A DNA stretch of 64,000 nt, from positions 1-64,000 of the forward strand of contig NZ_BCZE01000039.1 of the NCBI RefSeq assembly GCF_001598555.1. Reading direction: 5' to 3'. Origin of the DNA: Novosphingobium rosa NBRC 15208. Lineage in GTDB: Bacteria; Pseudomonadota; Alphaproteobacteria; Sphingomonadales; Sphingomonadaceae. The position numbers and the translations under genes are program-made. Each line of letters opens with the position of its first letter. Positions within the stretch are counted from its first letter, which is position 1. Shown here piece after piece: positions 1-8,220 of the stretch. The notes beneath the pieces were generated by a model. The model saw only the letters and a program-made list of their open reading frames with translations, was not told where the DNA came from and made no database searches.

Positions 1-48
1 CGACCCCAACCTTGGCAAGGTTGTGCTCTACCCCTGAGCTACGCCCGC
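1..48 (-). tRNA. tRNA-Gly (GCC), partial at window edge
   Basis: This is the 5' part of a tRNA identical over its visible length to the complete tRNA-Gly at 87-161. The acceptor 5' strand, D-arm and anticodon stem-loop with anticodon GCC are present, and the 3' part lies beyond the window start. The two copies are offset by exactly 113 bp and separated by a 38-bp spacer, so they look like a tandem duplication that may be co-transcribed. Confidence 0.93.
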
Positions 49-86
49 TCGGGCTTTGATGATGCGGATGCACCATCGGGTGAAAC

Positions 87-161
87 TGGAGCGGGCGAAG
101 GGATTCGAACCCTCGACCCCAACCTTGGCAAGGTTGTGCTCTACCCCTGAGCTACGCCCGC
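87..161 (-). tRNA. tRNA-Gly (GCC)
   Basis: The minus strand folds as a complete cloverleaf. The acceptor 5' strand GCGGGCG pairs with CGCCCGC, the anticodon stem CAACC/GGTTG encloses loop TTGCCAA with anticodon GCC, and the T-arm contains GGTTCGAATCC. The terminal CCA is encoded (87-89). It decodes GGC and GGU glycine codons, which are abundant in this GC-rich genome. It is the upstream member, in the direction of transcription, of a tandem pair with the copy at 1-48. Confidence 0.96.
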
Positions 162-416
162 TCGAACGTTTCAGCGACTGTGTTTTTCAAGACACCGTCG
201 CGGGGTGAGGCGGCCCTCTAACCGGCATGGTCTGACTCGGCAAGAGAAAAATTACAGGAAAATATCCGCGCCTGTGGAAAGCCTGTGCACATCTCGCTTG
301 CGCAGCCCATACCCCTTGCGCGCGTTAATTCACTTCCCATCTTCGCCCAAAGCCCGGCATAAGGGCGCGAGACATCAAGACAGGGCGCGCGGGAAAAATC
401 CCCGCCCGGCAGGAAT

Positions 417-1337
417 ATGGAGCAGCATGTGGCAAGTCTGGGCCTGAACATCGAGGAAACCAAGGCGGTCGAACGCTTCCGCAACGCCATTGTCGAACCC
501 TCGATGACCAATCTGGTCATTCTGGATTTCTGGGCCGAATGGTGCGGCCCCTGCAAGCAGCTGACGCCGGTGCTGGAAAAGGTCGCCGCCGAATACGCCG
601 ACAAGGGTGTGATTCTGGCCAAGGTCAATGTCGATGAGGAACGCTTCATCGCAGATCAGTTCCGCATCCAGTCGATCCCCACCGTCTATGCCATGTTCCA
701 GGGGCAGCCGGTGGCCGACCTGACCCAGGCCCGCACCGAATCGCAGGTGAAGGCCTTGCTCGACAAGCTGCTGGCGCAATTGCCGATCCAGCCGGGCGGA
801 GAAGCCGCCCCCGATATCGCCCCGCTGCTCGCCCTTGGTGAGGAAGCGCTGGAAGAGGGCGATGCCGAGCGTGCCGGTTCGATCTTCATCCAGATTCTGG
901 AAGTGGCGCCCGACAGCGCTTCGGCTCATGCGGGCCTGATCCGCTCGCTGATCGCCATGGGCCAGATCGAGGAGGCCGAGGGCGTTCTCGAACAGCTGCC
1001 CGAAGGCGCCGACAAGGATCCCGCCATCGAACGTGCCCGCGCCGCCCTGACGCTGGCCAGGGACAAGCCCGAGGACGGTGAACTCGCAGCCCTGCGCGCC
1101 GTCCATGAGGCCGACCCCGCCGAGCCCGAGGCCGCGCTCGCCTATGCCAATGGCGCCTTCGCCGCGGGTCAGCGCGATGCCGCCGCCGATACGTTGCTGG
1201 CCATGATCGCCGCCGATCGCGGCTGGAACGATGGCGCCGCCCGCGCCAAGCTGCTCCAGATCTTCGAGGCGATCGGGCTGGAAGATCCATGGGTCTCGGC
1301 CACCCGCCGCCGCCTCTCGACCGTGCTGTTCGGCTGA
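417..1337 (+). CDS. Thioredoxin-domain/TPR co-chaperone (CnoX/YbbN-like)
   Basis: The 306-residue protein has an N-terminal thioredoxin fold (about residues 20-115) with active-site motif WAEWCGPCKQ, followed by a helical tetratricopeptide-like half (about 130-300). This is the architecture of CnoX/YbbN, a redox-linked co-chaperone that holds unfolding substrates in the cytoplasm. Both CxxC cysteines are present, so it may retain disulfide activity, whereas E. coli CnoX has lost the canonical CxxC. The ATG at 417 follows a purine-rich stretch and has no competing upstream start. The next gene begins 13 bp after the stop and they are probably co-transcribed. Confidence 0.88.
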   Translation: MEQHVASLGLNIEETKAVERFRNAIVEPSMTNLVILDFWAEWCGPCKQLTPVLEKVAAEYADKGVILAKVNVDEERFIADQFRIQSIPTVYAMFQGQPVADLTQARTESQVKALLDKLLAQLPIQPGGEAAPDIAPLLALGEEALEEGDAERAGSIFIQILEVAPDSASAHAGLIRSLIAMGQIEEAEGVLEQLPEGADKDPAIERARAALTLARDKPEDGELAALRAVHEADPAEPEAALAYANGAFAAGQRDAAADTLLAMIAADRGWNDGAARAKLLQIFEAIGLEDPWVSATRRRLSTVLFG

Positions 1338-1350
1338 TCCGGCAGGGGCG

Positions 1351-1971
1351 ATGGCGAGGCTTTCCATCTTTCCTCTGGCCGGGGCGATCCTCTATCCCGG
1401 CCTCACCCTGCCGCTCCACATCTTCGAGCCGCGCTATTGCGCGCTGGTCAGCGATTGCCTCGCCCGTGATCGCCGCATCGGCATGATCCAGCCGCGCGAG
1501 GATGCTCCCCCATCGCGGACCCATCCTCCCCTGTTCGGGATGGGCTGCGTGGGCCATATCGGTGACGTGGAAACGCTGGAAGGCGGGCGCTTCAACATCG
1601 TCCTCGAAGGCGTCTCACGCTTCCGCCTGCTGCACGAACTGGAAGTGAAGACCCCCTTCCGCCAGATCGAGGCCGAGCTGATCGAGGAAGAGGACTGCCG
1701 CGCACTTGCCCCGGTGGAACGCGCGCTGTTCGAGCGCGAGGCTCGCGATTTCGCTCGCGTCCATGGCTATCGCGTGGATTGGGAGCAGGTCTCGCGGCTG
1801 GACGATACGTCGCTGATCAATGGCGTGGCGCAGATCGCGCCCTTTGATGCGGCGTCCAAGCAGGCGCTGCTGGAGGCTTCGGATGTGCCCGAGCGGTGCG
1901 CTTTGCTGGTGCAGTTGATGCAGTTCTATGGGCGCCGCGATGGGGACGATCATCGGGCGACGTTGCAGTAG
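1351..1971 (+). CDS. LON N-terminal substrate-binding domain protein
   Basis: The 206-residue protein starts MARLSIFPLAGAILYPG and matches stand-alone Lon N-domain (LON_substr_bdg) proteins. The signature PLHIFEPRY lies at about residues 21-29. There is no AAA+ or protease domain. The role of these proteins is poorly defined, and they are assumed to bind unfolded protein segments. An upstream in-frame extension to 1231 overlaps the preceding gene and is not family-like, so the ATG at 1351 is chosen. It follows the thioredoxin/TPR gene by 13 bp, which fits a small proteostasis operon. A palindromic repeat begins 17 bp after its stop. Confidence 0.87.
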   Translation: MARLSIFPLAGAILYPGLTLPLHIFEPRYCALVSDCLARDRRIGMIQPREDAPPSRTHPPLFGMGCVGHIGDVETLEGGRFNIVLEGVSRFRLLHELEVKTPFRQIEAELIEEEDCRALAPVERALFEREARDFARVHGYRVDWEQVSRLDDTSLINGVAQIAPFDAASKQALLEASDVPERCALLVQLMQFYGRRDGDDHRATLQ

Positions 1972-1988
1972 GGATTAAAAAGGACAAT

Positions 1989-2210
1989 GCGAGGGCCATC
2001 GCCCTCGCGCTCCCTTTCATGTCCGCGTTGCGCACAACCTATCTGCGGGGCACGCCTTCATGGCGCCGCAGGCAGAAAAGATGGTGGCGCTCCGCTGGCA
2101 ATCTTGCGCAATCCAAGATGATTGCCTGCGGCGCGGCAAACCATGCGCAAGGCTGAACCCAAAGCGCCTACGCCGACAACTAAAGGGAGCGCGAGGGCGA
2201 TGGCCCTCGC
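1989..2210. repeat. Palindromic intergenic repeat, copy 1 (type 2/type 2)
   Basis: The element lies between two convergent genes. Its outer hairpins are 1989-2008 (8-bp stem, loop CATC) and 2191-2210 (the same stem, loop GATG). Both subterminal sequences are of the type-2 kind, with GGGAGCGC followed inward by TAAAG/TGTC and GCGTTGCGC-like sequence, so the copy is nearly symmetric. The middle holds a CGCCGCAGGC / GCCTGCGGCG hairpin. A pyrimidine-rich tract follows the right hairpin. Confidence 0.9.
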
Positions 2211-2220
2211 ATCTTCCTTC

Positions 2221-2850
2221 TTAAACCCCCAAAATCGCCCCACGCACCCCATCGATCACATACTGCACCGCCAGAGCGCCCAGCAGCACCCCGAGAACGC
2301 GCGTCACCACGGCCTCCACGCGGCTGCCCAGCAGGTTCATCAGCGGATGCGCGGCCAGCAGCGCCAGCAAGGACAGCACCAGCACGCTGCCCAGCGCCGC
2401 CAGCACCACCAGCGAGCTGGCGCGGTCCGTGGCGTGGCCCATCATCAGCATGACCGTGGCGATGGAGCCCGGACCCGCCAGCATCGGCATGGCCATGGGG
2501 AAGACGGAGATGTCCTCGTGGGGTTCGGGTGTGTGTTTCACCTTCTCGACGCGTTCCTCGCGGCGCTGGGTGCGCTTTTCGAAGACCATTTCCAGCGCGA
2601 TAAGGAACAGCATCAGCCCGCCCGCGATGCGGAAGGCGTTGAGTTCGATGTGCAGCGCCGCCAGCAGCGCCTTGCCGAACAGGGCGAAGACGATGAGGAT
2701 CACCGTGGCGATCAGGCTGGCGCGCAGGGCTGTGGCGCGGGCGTGGGCCGGGGTGTAGCCGGCGGTCAGCCCTGCGAAGATGGGCGCGCAGCCCACGGGG
2801 TCGATCACCACGAAAAGCGTGGCGAAGGTGGAGATGAACAGGTCGAGCAT
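2221..2850 (-). CDS. MarC family (UPF0056) integral membrane protein
   Basis: The 209-residue protein has six predicted membrane segments and the MarC-family N-terminus MLDLFISTFATLFVVIDPVG. The central soluble loop (about 95-125) is charged. The function is not firmly established, as the original link to multiple antibiotic resistance has not held up. An upstream ATG at 2886 would add 12 residues overlapping the preceding gene, so the start at 2850 is preferred on family length. It ends the minus-strand cluster yggT / secreted hypothetical / marC and follows the latter by 7 bp. Confidence 0.9.
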   Translation of the reverse strand: MLDLFISTFATLFVVIDPVGCAPIFAGLTAGYTPAHARATALRASLIATVILIVFALFGKALLAALHIELNAFRIAGGLMLFLIALEMVFEKRTQRREERVEKVKHTPEPHEDISVFPMAMPMLAGPGSIATVMLMMGHATDRASSLVVLAALGSVLVLSLLALLAAHPLMNLLGSRVEAVVTRVLGVLLGALAVQYVIDGVRGAILGV

Positions 2851-2857
2851 GCGGGCG

Positions 2858-3697
2858 TTACTGCCCGTTTGCGGCCCCCGGCGCAACGGTGCGGTTCAGC
2901 ACTTCGGTGCGCTTGCCGTCGAGCAGCAGGTGGATCGTCAGATGGCGCGTGCCGTCGGGATCGAATTTGGTGGCCCAGCTGAGCGTCCGGTCCTTCGCGA
3001 GGCCGATCAGATAGTCGGGCATATGGTTGGTTTCGCCCTTCACATCGACGTGGACGGGGCGGCTGCCGGGCGCAATGGGCTTGACCTCGACCGGGCCGGT
3101 GGCGCTCCCGTCCGGCGTGAGGTTCGGCCCGACGGTCACTTCGGGCGCGGGGGCCTGACCGCGTGCGCGGGGCACGCAATCGGCGACCTTGCCCTCGATG
3201 AAGTCGAAATCGGGCGCGGCGGCGTCAGGGGCGCTCTGGTCCAGCACCCATTTGTAGTCGCCCTTCTTGGGCTGGCGCTGCCACAGGGTGAGATACCAGC
3301 CATGGGTCGCGCCGTTCTCGAACAGGCCTTCCTCGGCGGCGATGGAGCCGTCGCAGCTCATCCAGACGTGATGCGTGCGGCGATGGGCGGCAGGGGCGAA
3401 GCTGGCGGGCGGCTCAGCGCCCTTGCTCTTGATAAAGCCCTGGGCGCGTGGGGTGGCGGTGCCGATCAGGATCTGGCCATCGGGCGCGGCATAAGTGTGC
3501 GTACCCTCGGCCCAGCCCTTGTCCGCCGCGCGGCGGTTCCAGGCGATGGCGGACGCGACGATCTCGCTCACCTGCGCATAGCCGCCCAGCGCGGAGACCG
3601 GCTGCGGGCCCTTCGGTTTGGGTCTGGCGACCAGCGGGGCCGCCAGCAGCGCCGTGATGGCGAAAGCGGCTGACAGCCGGAGCGCAGAGCCCCTCAC
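2858..3697 (-). CDS. Secreted hypothetical protein, sphingomonad type
   Basis: I do not recognise a named family for this 279-residue protein. The proposed GTG start overlaps the yggT stop (GTGA). From there the N-terminus reads as a signal peptide, a short basic stretch followed by LSAAFAITALLAAPLVA, with cleavage near residue 24. The mature part is soluble, with one Cys in HVWMSCDG and one in VADCVPRA that could form a disulfide in the periplasm. A longer ORF to 3850 lies antiparallel to real coding sequence in yggT and lacks a signal peptide. Translational coupling to yggT is likely. Confidence 0.7.
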   Translation of the reverse strand: MRGSALRLSAAFAITALLAAPLVARPKPKGPQPVSALGGYAQVSEIVASAIAWNRRAADKGWAEGTHTYAAPDGQILIGTATPRAQGFIKSKGAEPPASFAPAAHRRTHHVWMSCDGSIAAEEGLFENGATHGWYLTLWQRQPKKGDYKWVLDQSAPDAAAPDFDFIEGKVADCVPRARGQAPAPEVTVGPNLTPDGSATGPVEVKPIAPGSRPVHVDVKGETNHMPDYLIGLAKDRTLSWATKFDPDGTRHLTIHLLLDGKRTEVLNRTVAPGAANGQ

Positions 3698-3984
3698 TGG
3701 ATGGCGCGCGACGTGTGGCTCAGCACGATGCCCGCGATGTTGATCAGCACGATCAGCGCCATGGGCGAAAGGTCCAGCGGGCGCGTATCGGGCAGCACGC
3801 GGCGGATGGGGGCCAGCAAGGGCTCGAACAACGCGGACAGGCCGCGCCACACTGCCGCCACCAGCTGGTTGTGAAGGTTCACCACGTTGAAGCTGATCAG
3901 CAGGCCCAGCACCAGATAGACGATCAGCAGGGTGCTCATCAGATCCAGAACATAAGCGATGATATCGAGCAGGGTAAGCAACAT
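3694..3984 (-). CDS. YggT family membrane protein
   Basis: The 96-residue protein has two hydrophobic segments (about 5-32 and 74-92) flanking the conserved YggT core with PLLAPIRRVLP. YggT proteins are small integral membrane proteins, and E. coli YggT has been implicated in osmotic-shock tolerance. The gene is first in a three-gene minus-strand cluster, overlapping the next gene by 4 bp. It lies downstream of argB across palindromic repeat copy 2. Confidence 0.88.
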   Translation of the reverse strand: MLLTLLDIIAYVLDLMSTLLIVYLVLGLLISFNVVNLHNQLVAAVWRGLSALFEPLLAPIRRVLPDTRPLDLSPMALIVLINIAGIVLSHTSRAIQ

Positions 3985-4097
3985 GGGGGATCCTGTGCCG
4001 TGGTAAGCCCGCGATGATTAGCCGAGGGGACGGGAAAGGGGAAGTGGTTTAGGTGAGTGGGACAGGGAGAAGGATAAGGGAGGAAAGTGAACGAAAT

Positions 4098-4366
4098 GCG
4101 AGGGCGGATTCTTTGATGGTCGCATCTCTCAAGAGAGATGCTCCGGACCCTCGCGCTCCCATAACGTCTTCCGGCGATAGGGCAGTGGTGCCGTATCGGT
4201 GCGCGCAGCCTCTCTACCTGCGCCAGCCAGGGCGCCGCAGGCATTGAATGGTAGAATGATGGGGGCAGGGAATGTCTCGCCTGCGGCGCCGCGATGTTGC
4301 TCTGCGGCTGAACCCGAAGCGCCAAGGCTGACAAAACATGGGAGCGCGAGGGTGTAACACCCTCGC
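4098..4366. repeat. Palindromic intergenic repeat, copy 2 (type 1 to type 2) with nested hairpin insert
   Basis: This full-length copy lies between the argB stop and yggT. Its left end is type 1, with GCGCTCCC followed by ATAACGTCTTCCG. Its right end is type 2. The loop of the left terminal hairpin is enlarged by about 40 bp that themselves fold into a stem: GCATCTCT/AGAGATGC with loop CAAG at 4122-4141. A closely similar insert is found in copy 8. The centre carries GCGCCGCAGGC / GCCTGCGGCGC. Confidence 0.9.
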
Positions 4367-4391
4367 ATCTAACCTTTTTCTTCTAAAGCCC

Positions 4392-5321
4392 TTAGGCCTT
4401 GCGAATCAAAGTCCCCGCCCCGCGCGAGGTGAAGAACTCCAGCAGCATCGCATGCGGCACGCGGCCATCCAGCACGACAGCCGCCTCGCAGCCCGCTTCC
4501 ACGGCCAGGGTGCAGGTCTGCAGCTTGGGGATCATGCCGCCGCTGATGGTGCCGTCCTGCTCCAGCGCGAGGATGTCGCTGGGGGTCAGGTCGGTGAGGA
4601 GGTTCTTGTCCTTGTCCAGCACGCCGGGCACGTCGGTCAGCAGGAACAGGCGCGCGGCGCCGATGGCGGCGGCGATGCTGCCGGCCATGGTGTCGGCATT
4701 GATGTTGTAGGTCTCGCCATCGTGGCCCACGGCGATGGGGGCGATCACCGGGATCAGCCCCGCGCCCGAAAGGGTTTCAAGCACCGAGGTGTCGATCGTC
4801 TCGGGCTCACCCACGAAGCCGAGGTCCACCACCAGCGCCTCGCCGCCCTCGGGGTCTTCGATGACCTTGCCCTTCTTCTGGGCGATGACCTTGCGCGCGG
4901 TGACCATGGCGCCGTCCTTGCCGGAAATGCCGACGGCCTTGCCGCCCGCCTTGCCGATCCAGCTGACCAGCTCCTTGTTGATCGCGCCGGAGAGGACCAT
5001 TTCGGCCACTTCGGCGGTGGCCTTGTCGGTCACGCGCAGGCCGTTGACGAATTGCGATTCGATGCCGAGTGCCTTGAGCATCCGCCCGATCTGCGGGCCG
5101 CCGCCATGGACGACCACCGGGTTGATGCCCACGGCCTTGAGCAGCACGATGTCCTCGGCGAAGTCCTGCGCCAGCGCCGGGTCGCCCATGGCGTGGCCGC
5201 CGTATTTCACCACGAAGGTGCGGCCTTCGTAACGCTTGAGGTAAGGCAGCGCCTCGATCAGCGTTTCGGCCTTGGCCAGCAGTGTATCGAGCGACAGCGG
5301 GGTGGCGGGTGCATCAGACAT
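4392..5321 (-). CDS. argB: Acetylglutamate kinase
   Basis: The 309-residue protein carries the amino-acid kinase fold signatures: the N-terminal [10 protein letters not shown] phosphate-binding lysine/glycine motif, [10 protein letters not shown], and ISGKDGAM toward the nucleotide site. ArgB phosphorylates N-acetyl-L-glutamate with ATP, the second step of arginine synthesis. Hexameric forms with an N-terminal helix, as suggested by the long N-terminus here ([18 protein letters not shown]), are usually feedback-inhibited by arginine. The ATG at 5321 is chosen over upstream in-frame codons that overlap the neighbouring gene. Repeat copy 2 begins 25 bp past the stop. Confidence 0.97.
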   Translation of the reverse strand: MSDAPATPLSLDTLLAKAETLIEALPYLKRYEGRTFVVKYGGHAMGDPALAQDFAEDIVLLKAVGINPVVVHGGGPQIGRMLKALGIESQFVNGLRVTDKATAEVAEMVLSGAINKELVSWIGKAGGKAVGISGKDGAMVTARKVIAQKKGKVIEDPEGGEALVVDLGFVGEPETIDTSVLETLSGAGLIPVIAPIAVGHDGETYNINADTMAGSIAAAIGAARLFLLTDVPGVLDKDKNLLTDLTPSDILALEQDGTISGGMIPKLQTCTLAVEAGCEAAVVLDGRVPHAMLLEFFTSRGAGTLIRKA

Positions 5322-5370
5322 GGGGCGGGGCCTTAATGTGAATTCGTGACGAAAGGAAGACCGTGAGGGC

Positions 5371-6060
5371 TCAGCGGCGGTCCAGCCAGCGGCCCAGTGC
5401 GACGAAGACATAGATGAGCGGCGGCACCATGATGGTGGAGAGCGTCAGCTTGGAGATGATCTGCCCGGTCATCAGCGCGCCCAGCGGCAGGGGATGGCCC
5501 GTGGCGCTGTCCAGCACGCCGTAGAAGCTGATGGTGATGAAGATCACCGTATCGACCACCTGGCTGAGCATCGAGGCGATCCACGCCCGCAGCCACAGCA
5601 GCTGCGAGGTGCGCCCGCCCGCCGCCAGTCGCGAGAACACCGCGACGTTCAGCGTCTGCGAGGTGCCGTAGGAAACCAGCCCGGCCAGCTGCATCCGCGC
5701 GCCCTGGCCCAGCAGGCGGGCAAAGGCGTCCTGATCGTGCCAGAAGGGCGCGGGCGGCACGACGTTGATCACCGTCACCAGCAGGATCATGGACACGATC
5801 AGCGGCACGAAGCCGAAGCGCACCAGTCGGTTGGCGGTTTGGGGGCCGTGCAGCTCGGCCGTGGCCGAGCCCAGCACGACCAGTAGCAGGAAGGCGAAAA
5901 TCCCGGACTCCACCGCCAGATCGCCCAGCACCGGCCAGTGGCCAAGGCTGGCGATCTTGGTGCCAAGCACCCCTGCCAGCACGCAAAGGCCGCCGTAGAG
6001 CAGGGCTCCGGCGAAAAGGGACAGGGGGATGTTGGAGGAGGAGGTCGGCTGGGTCTGCAT
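5371..6060 (-). CDS. Queuosine precursor transporter (YhhQ/VUT family)
   Basis: The 229-residue protein has about six transmembrane segments and the family features [38 protein letters not shown] and [12 protein letters not shown]. YhhQ-family ECF-type permeases import 7-deazaguanine precursors (preQ0/preQ1) for queuosine modification of tRNA. That fits its position upstream of argB in a housekeeping minus-strand cluster but is not proven by it. The gap to argB is 49 bp, so co-transcription is plausible. A frame-shifted ORF over the same region is a shadow. Confidence 0.87.
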   Translation of the reverse strand: MQTQPTSSSNIPLSLFAGALLYGGLCVLAGVLGTKIASLGHWPVLGDLAVESGIFAFLLLVVLGSATAELHGPQTANRLVRFGFVPLIVSMILLVTVINVVPPAPFWHDQDAFARLLGQGARMQLAGLVSYGTSQTLNVAVFSRLAAGGRTSQLLWLRAWIASMLSQVVDTVIFITISFYGVLDSATGHPLPLGALMTGQIISKLTLSTIMVPPLIYVFVALGRWLDRR

Positions 6061-6155
6061 TGGCAGGCTTTAGCGACAGATGCGCCGCGCGGGAAGAGGG
6101 CGCTTTGCGAGGTGTGTTCAAGAAGGAGAAGAGGCAGAAGGGAAAGAGAAAAATG

Positions 6156-6387
6156 CGAGGGCCATCGCCCTCGCGCTCCCTTTAACTGTCAGCGTTGCGT
6201 GCCGGTTCGGCCTTGTGCGCAGTTTGCCGCGCCGCAGGCAGGAAGCAATGAGGTCAGCGCCGGATCAGGGATGTGAAAGCCTGCGGCGCCCCAGGCTGCG
6301 CAGGTGGAGAGCCGGGACGCAAGGATCGGGCGCCACTGCCCACGAGCCGGAAGACGTTATGGGAGCGCGAGGGGGTAACCCCCTCGC
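6156..6387. repeat. Palindromic intergenic repeat, copy 3 (type 2 to type 1)
   Basis: The full-length copy begins 9 bp after the gmk stop (minus strand). The left hairpin has stem GCGAGGGC with loop CATC. The right hairpin at 6367-6387 has a longer stem, GCGAGGGGG/CCCCCTCGC. Tracts outside both ends are T-rich when read outward (TTTTT on the right, AAAAA on the left), as in bidirectional intrinsic terminators. The middle hairpin is GCGCCGCAGGC / GCCTGCGGCGC. Confidence 0.9.
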
Positions 6388-6396
6388 ATCTTCTTT

Positions 6397-7062
6397 TTAT
6401 TCCTCGTCTTCTTCCTTCAACAACTCCCGCACGAAGGGAATCAGCCCCGTCTGGCGCACGCGCTTCAGGCGTTCCGCGCACAGGATCTGGCGCACTTCCT
6501 GCAGACAGGCGTCGAAATCCTCGTTCACGACCACGTAGTCGTAGGAATCCCAGTGCGAGATCTCCGCCCGCGCCCGCGCCATGCGGCTGGCGATGACCTT
6601 CTCGCTGTCCGTCCCGCGACCGACAAGGCGGCGCTGCAACTCGTCGAGGCTGGGCGGCAGGATGAAGACGCGCACCACATCGGTGCCGGCCTTTTGCGAG
6701 AGCTGCTGCGTGCCCTGCCAGTCGATGTCGAAAAGGAAATCGCGGCCCTGTTTCAGCGCCTCGCGGATGGCGGCCTTGGGGGTGCCGTAGCTCTTCCCGA
6801 AGACATGCGCCCATTCGTAGAACTCGTTTTCTTCCGCCATGCGGTCGAATTCGGGCTGGGAGACGAAGTAGTAATCCTTGCCGTCCACCTCGCCGGGGCG
6901 GGGCGCGCGGGTGGTGGCGGAGATGGAGGGGCTGATTTCGTCGTCGCTCTCAAGGATGGCGCGCGCGATGCTGGTCTTGCCCGCGCCCGAGGGGCTGGAG
7001 AGGATGAACATCAGACCGCGCCGGTGCAGGCGGTCGCCGGTGTGGGGATGTGTTTCGGCCAT
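6397..7062 (-). CDS. gmk: Guanylate kinase
   Basis: The 221-residue protein has the P-loop LSSPSGAGKTSIAR and the GMP-binding segments STTRAPRPGEVDGKDYYFVS and GTPKAAIREAL. It converts GMP and ATP to GDP and ADP, feeding GTP and (p)ppGpp pools, and is essential in most bacteria. An upstream ATG at 7077 would add five residues (MPSAC). The ATG at 7062 (MAETHPH) is preferred but the choice is uncertain. Gene guaB, earlier in the same pathway, lies 14 kb away in this window. The protein ends in an acidic LKEEDEE tail. Confidence 0.95.
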   Translation of the reverse strand: MAETHPHTGDRLHRRGLMFILSSPSGAGKTSIARAILESDDEISPSISATTRAPRPGEVDGKDYYFVSQPEFDRMAEENEFYEWAHVFGKSYGTPKAAIREALKQGRDFLFDIDWQGTQQLSQKAGTDVVRVFILPPSLDELQRRLVGRGTDSEKVIASRMARARAEISHWDSYDYVVVNEDFDACLQEVRQILCAERLKRVRQTGLIPFVRELLKEEDEE

Positions 7063-7116
7063 GCATGCTGATGGCAAAGCCGCGCGCGCGGATCAAGAGG
7101 GCAAAAGCCCGGGCGA

Positions 7117-7524
7117 TCAATCCGCTTTTTTCACCGGCAGGGGCGAAAGCAGGGCGCTGTCGAACTCTTTTTCGCGCATTTTGGCCGCCGCTTCGGCCTC
7201 ATGCTCTTTCTTCTTGTCGTAGAGGTGCTTGGCCAGCAGGGCGCCGCCCACCACGATGGCGCCGGGCACCGAGCGGGTGGCGATGCGCGTCAGCGCGGCG
7301 CCCACCAGCTTGCGCGGCAGGGAAAGGCCGCCCTTTTTGCCGATCTGCGTTTCCAGCAAAACCGCCTCGATCGCCTCGCCGGCGATGCGGCGATGGCCCT
7401 TGCGCAGCTGGTCGGCGGCGCGGGTGGCGATCGGGTTTCCGGTCAGCGCCGCAGCTGCCGTGGGGAGGACGGCCAAAGGCAGCTTTGAAAGCGGGAATTT
7501 CGACAAAGAGGGCAGCTTGGGCAT
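7117..7524 (-). CDS. Small hypothetical protein, sphingomonad type
   Basis: This 135-residue protein has an unusual N-terminus of repeated Lys-Leu-Pro/Ser-Lys-Phe-Pro motifs (MPKLPSLSKFPLSKLP). A hydrophobic Ala-rich stretch and a short hydrophobic segment (SVPGAIVVGGALLAKHLYD, about 97-115) follow, then a charged Lys/Glu-rich coil (KKKEHEAEAAAKMREKEF). I do not recognise a characterised family. It may be a peripheral or single-pass membrane protein. It lies 13 bp downstream of sspB and 54 bp upstream of gmk, so it is probably transcribed with sspB. The longer in-frame ORF (to 7701) runs into sspB and is rejected. Confidence 0.65.
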   Translation of the reverse strand: MPKLPSLSKFPLSKLPLAVLPTAAAALTGNPIATRAADQLRKGHRRIAGEAIEAVLLETQIGKKGGLSLPRKLVGAALTRIATRSVPGAIVVGGALLAKHLYDKKKEHEAEAAAKMREKEFDSALLSPLPVKKAD

Positions 7525-7537
7525 CGGTGCAAGATCC

Positions 7538-8032
7538 TTACTTCTTGCGACCGAAATCCACGGTGACGACGTTTGATCCATCCTCGCTGGTGGCGACGGG
7601 CGCGCCATCGGGCGAATCATTCTCCGCCTCATCATGCGGCTCGGGGTCGAGATCGGGCACGCTGGCCTGGAACTGCAGGCCGAAATCCACCGCCGGATCA
7701 ACGAAAGCCGTGATCGCCGCGAAGGGAATCGTCAGCTTGGAGGGGATCTGGTTGAAGCTGAGGCCCACCGAGAAATGGTCATGCGCCACCGTCAGATCCC
7801 AGAACTTGTTCTGGAGGACGATGGTCATCTCATCGGGGAAGCGGGCGTGCAGGTGCTGGGGAATGTCCACCCCGGGCGCGCCCGTCTTGAAGGTGATGTA
7901 GAAATGGTGGCTGCCCGGCAGATAGCCGCCGCTGTCTGCCACCTGGCCCAGCACGCGGCCAACGACGGCACGCAGCGCCTCCTGCACGATCTCGTCATAG
8001 GGGATCAGGCTGTCGGGGGTATGGTCGGTCAT
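7538..8032 (-). CDS. sspB: ClpXP adaptor SspB family protein
   Basis: The 164-residue protein matches the alphaproteobacterial SspB family. The central core (about residues 1-115) contains FYITFKTGAPGVDIPQHLHARFPDEMTIVLQ and the strand-rich FSVGLSFNQIPSKLTIPFAAITAFVDPAVDFGLQF. A disordered acidic linker follows (about 118-150), and the C-terminal tail VVTVDFGRKK resembles the ClpX-binding module. SspB delivers ssrA-tagged proteins to ClpXP, which makes it the partner of the smpB product encoded at the other end of the window. The gene is divergent from hisB, with a 188-bp shared upstream region. Confidence 0.88.
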   Translation of the reverse strand: MTDHTPDSLIPYDEIVQEALRAVVGRVLGQVADSGGYLPGSHHFYITFKTGAPGVDIPQHLHARFPDEMTIVLQNKFWDLTVAHDHFSVGLSFNQIPSKLTIPFAAITAFVDPAVDFGLQFQASVPDLDPEPHDEAENDSPDGAPVATSEDGSNVVTVDFGRKK

Positions 8033-8185
8033 GCGCTTTCGTTGGCCTGTGGGGCGGATCGGGTCAAGGGGGGTCTTGACGTCCGGCGGACAGATTACGC
8101 CTCTTGCGATGACGCGGCAATTGGAAACGCGCGGCTACCCAGTATGTTCCGACCCAAATCTCCGTTTTTGCCCCTGCGGACTTTC

Positions 8186-8220
8186 TGGACATTGCGGCGC
8201 TCGCGCGTATAGGGGGCGCC
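8186..8220 (+). promoter_or_regulatory. Candidate sigma-70 promoter of the his cluster
   Basis: TGGACA at 8186-8191 and TATAGG at 8208-8213 are separated by 16 bp and resemble -35 and -10 boxes. The hisB ATG at 8221 would lie at about +1, so the transcript may be leaderless. No Shine-Dalgarno-like sequence fits between the -10 and the ATG. This is an inference from sequence only. Confidence 0.5.

Noticed and set aside
162-416. Short frame at 205-447 upstream of the thioredoxin gene
   Set aside because: It overlaps the real gene start in another frame and has no ribosome-binding site or recognisable composition. The 162-416 gap otherwise shows nothing I can support.
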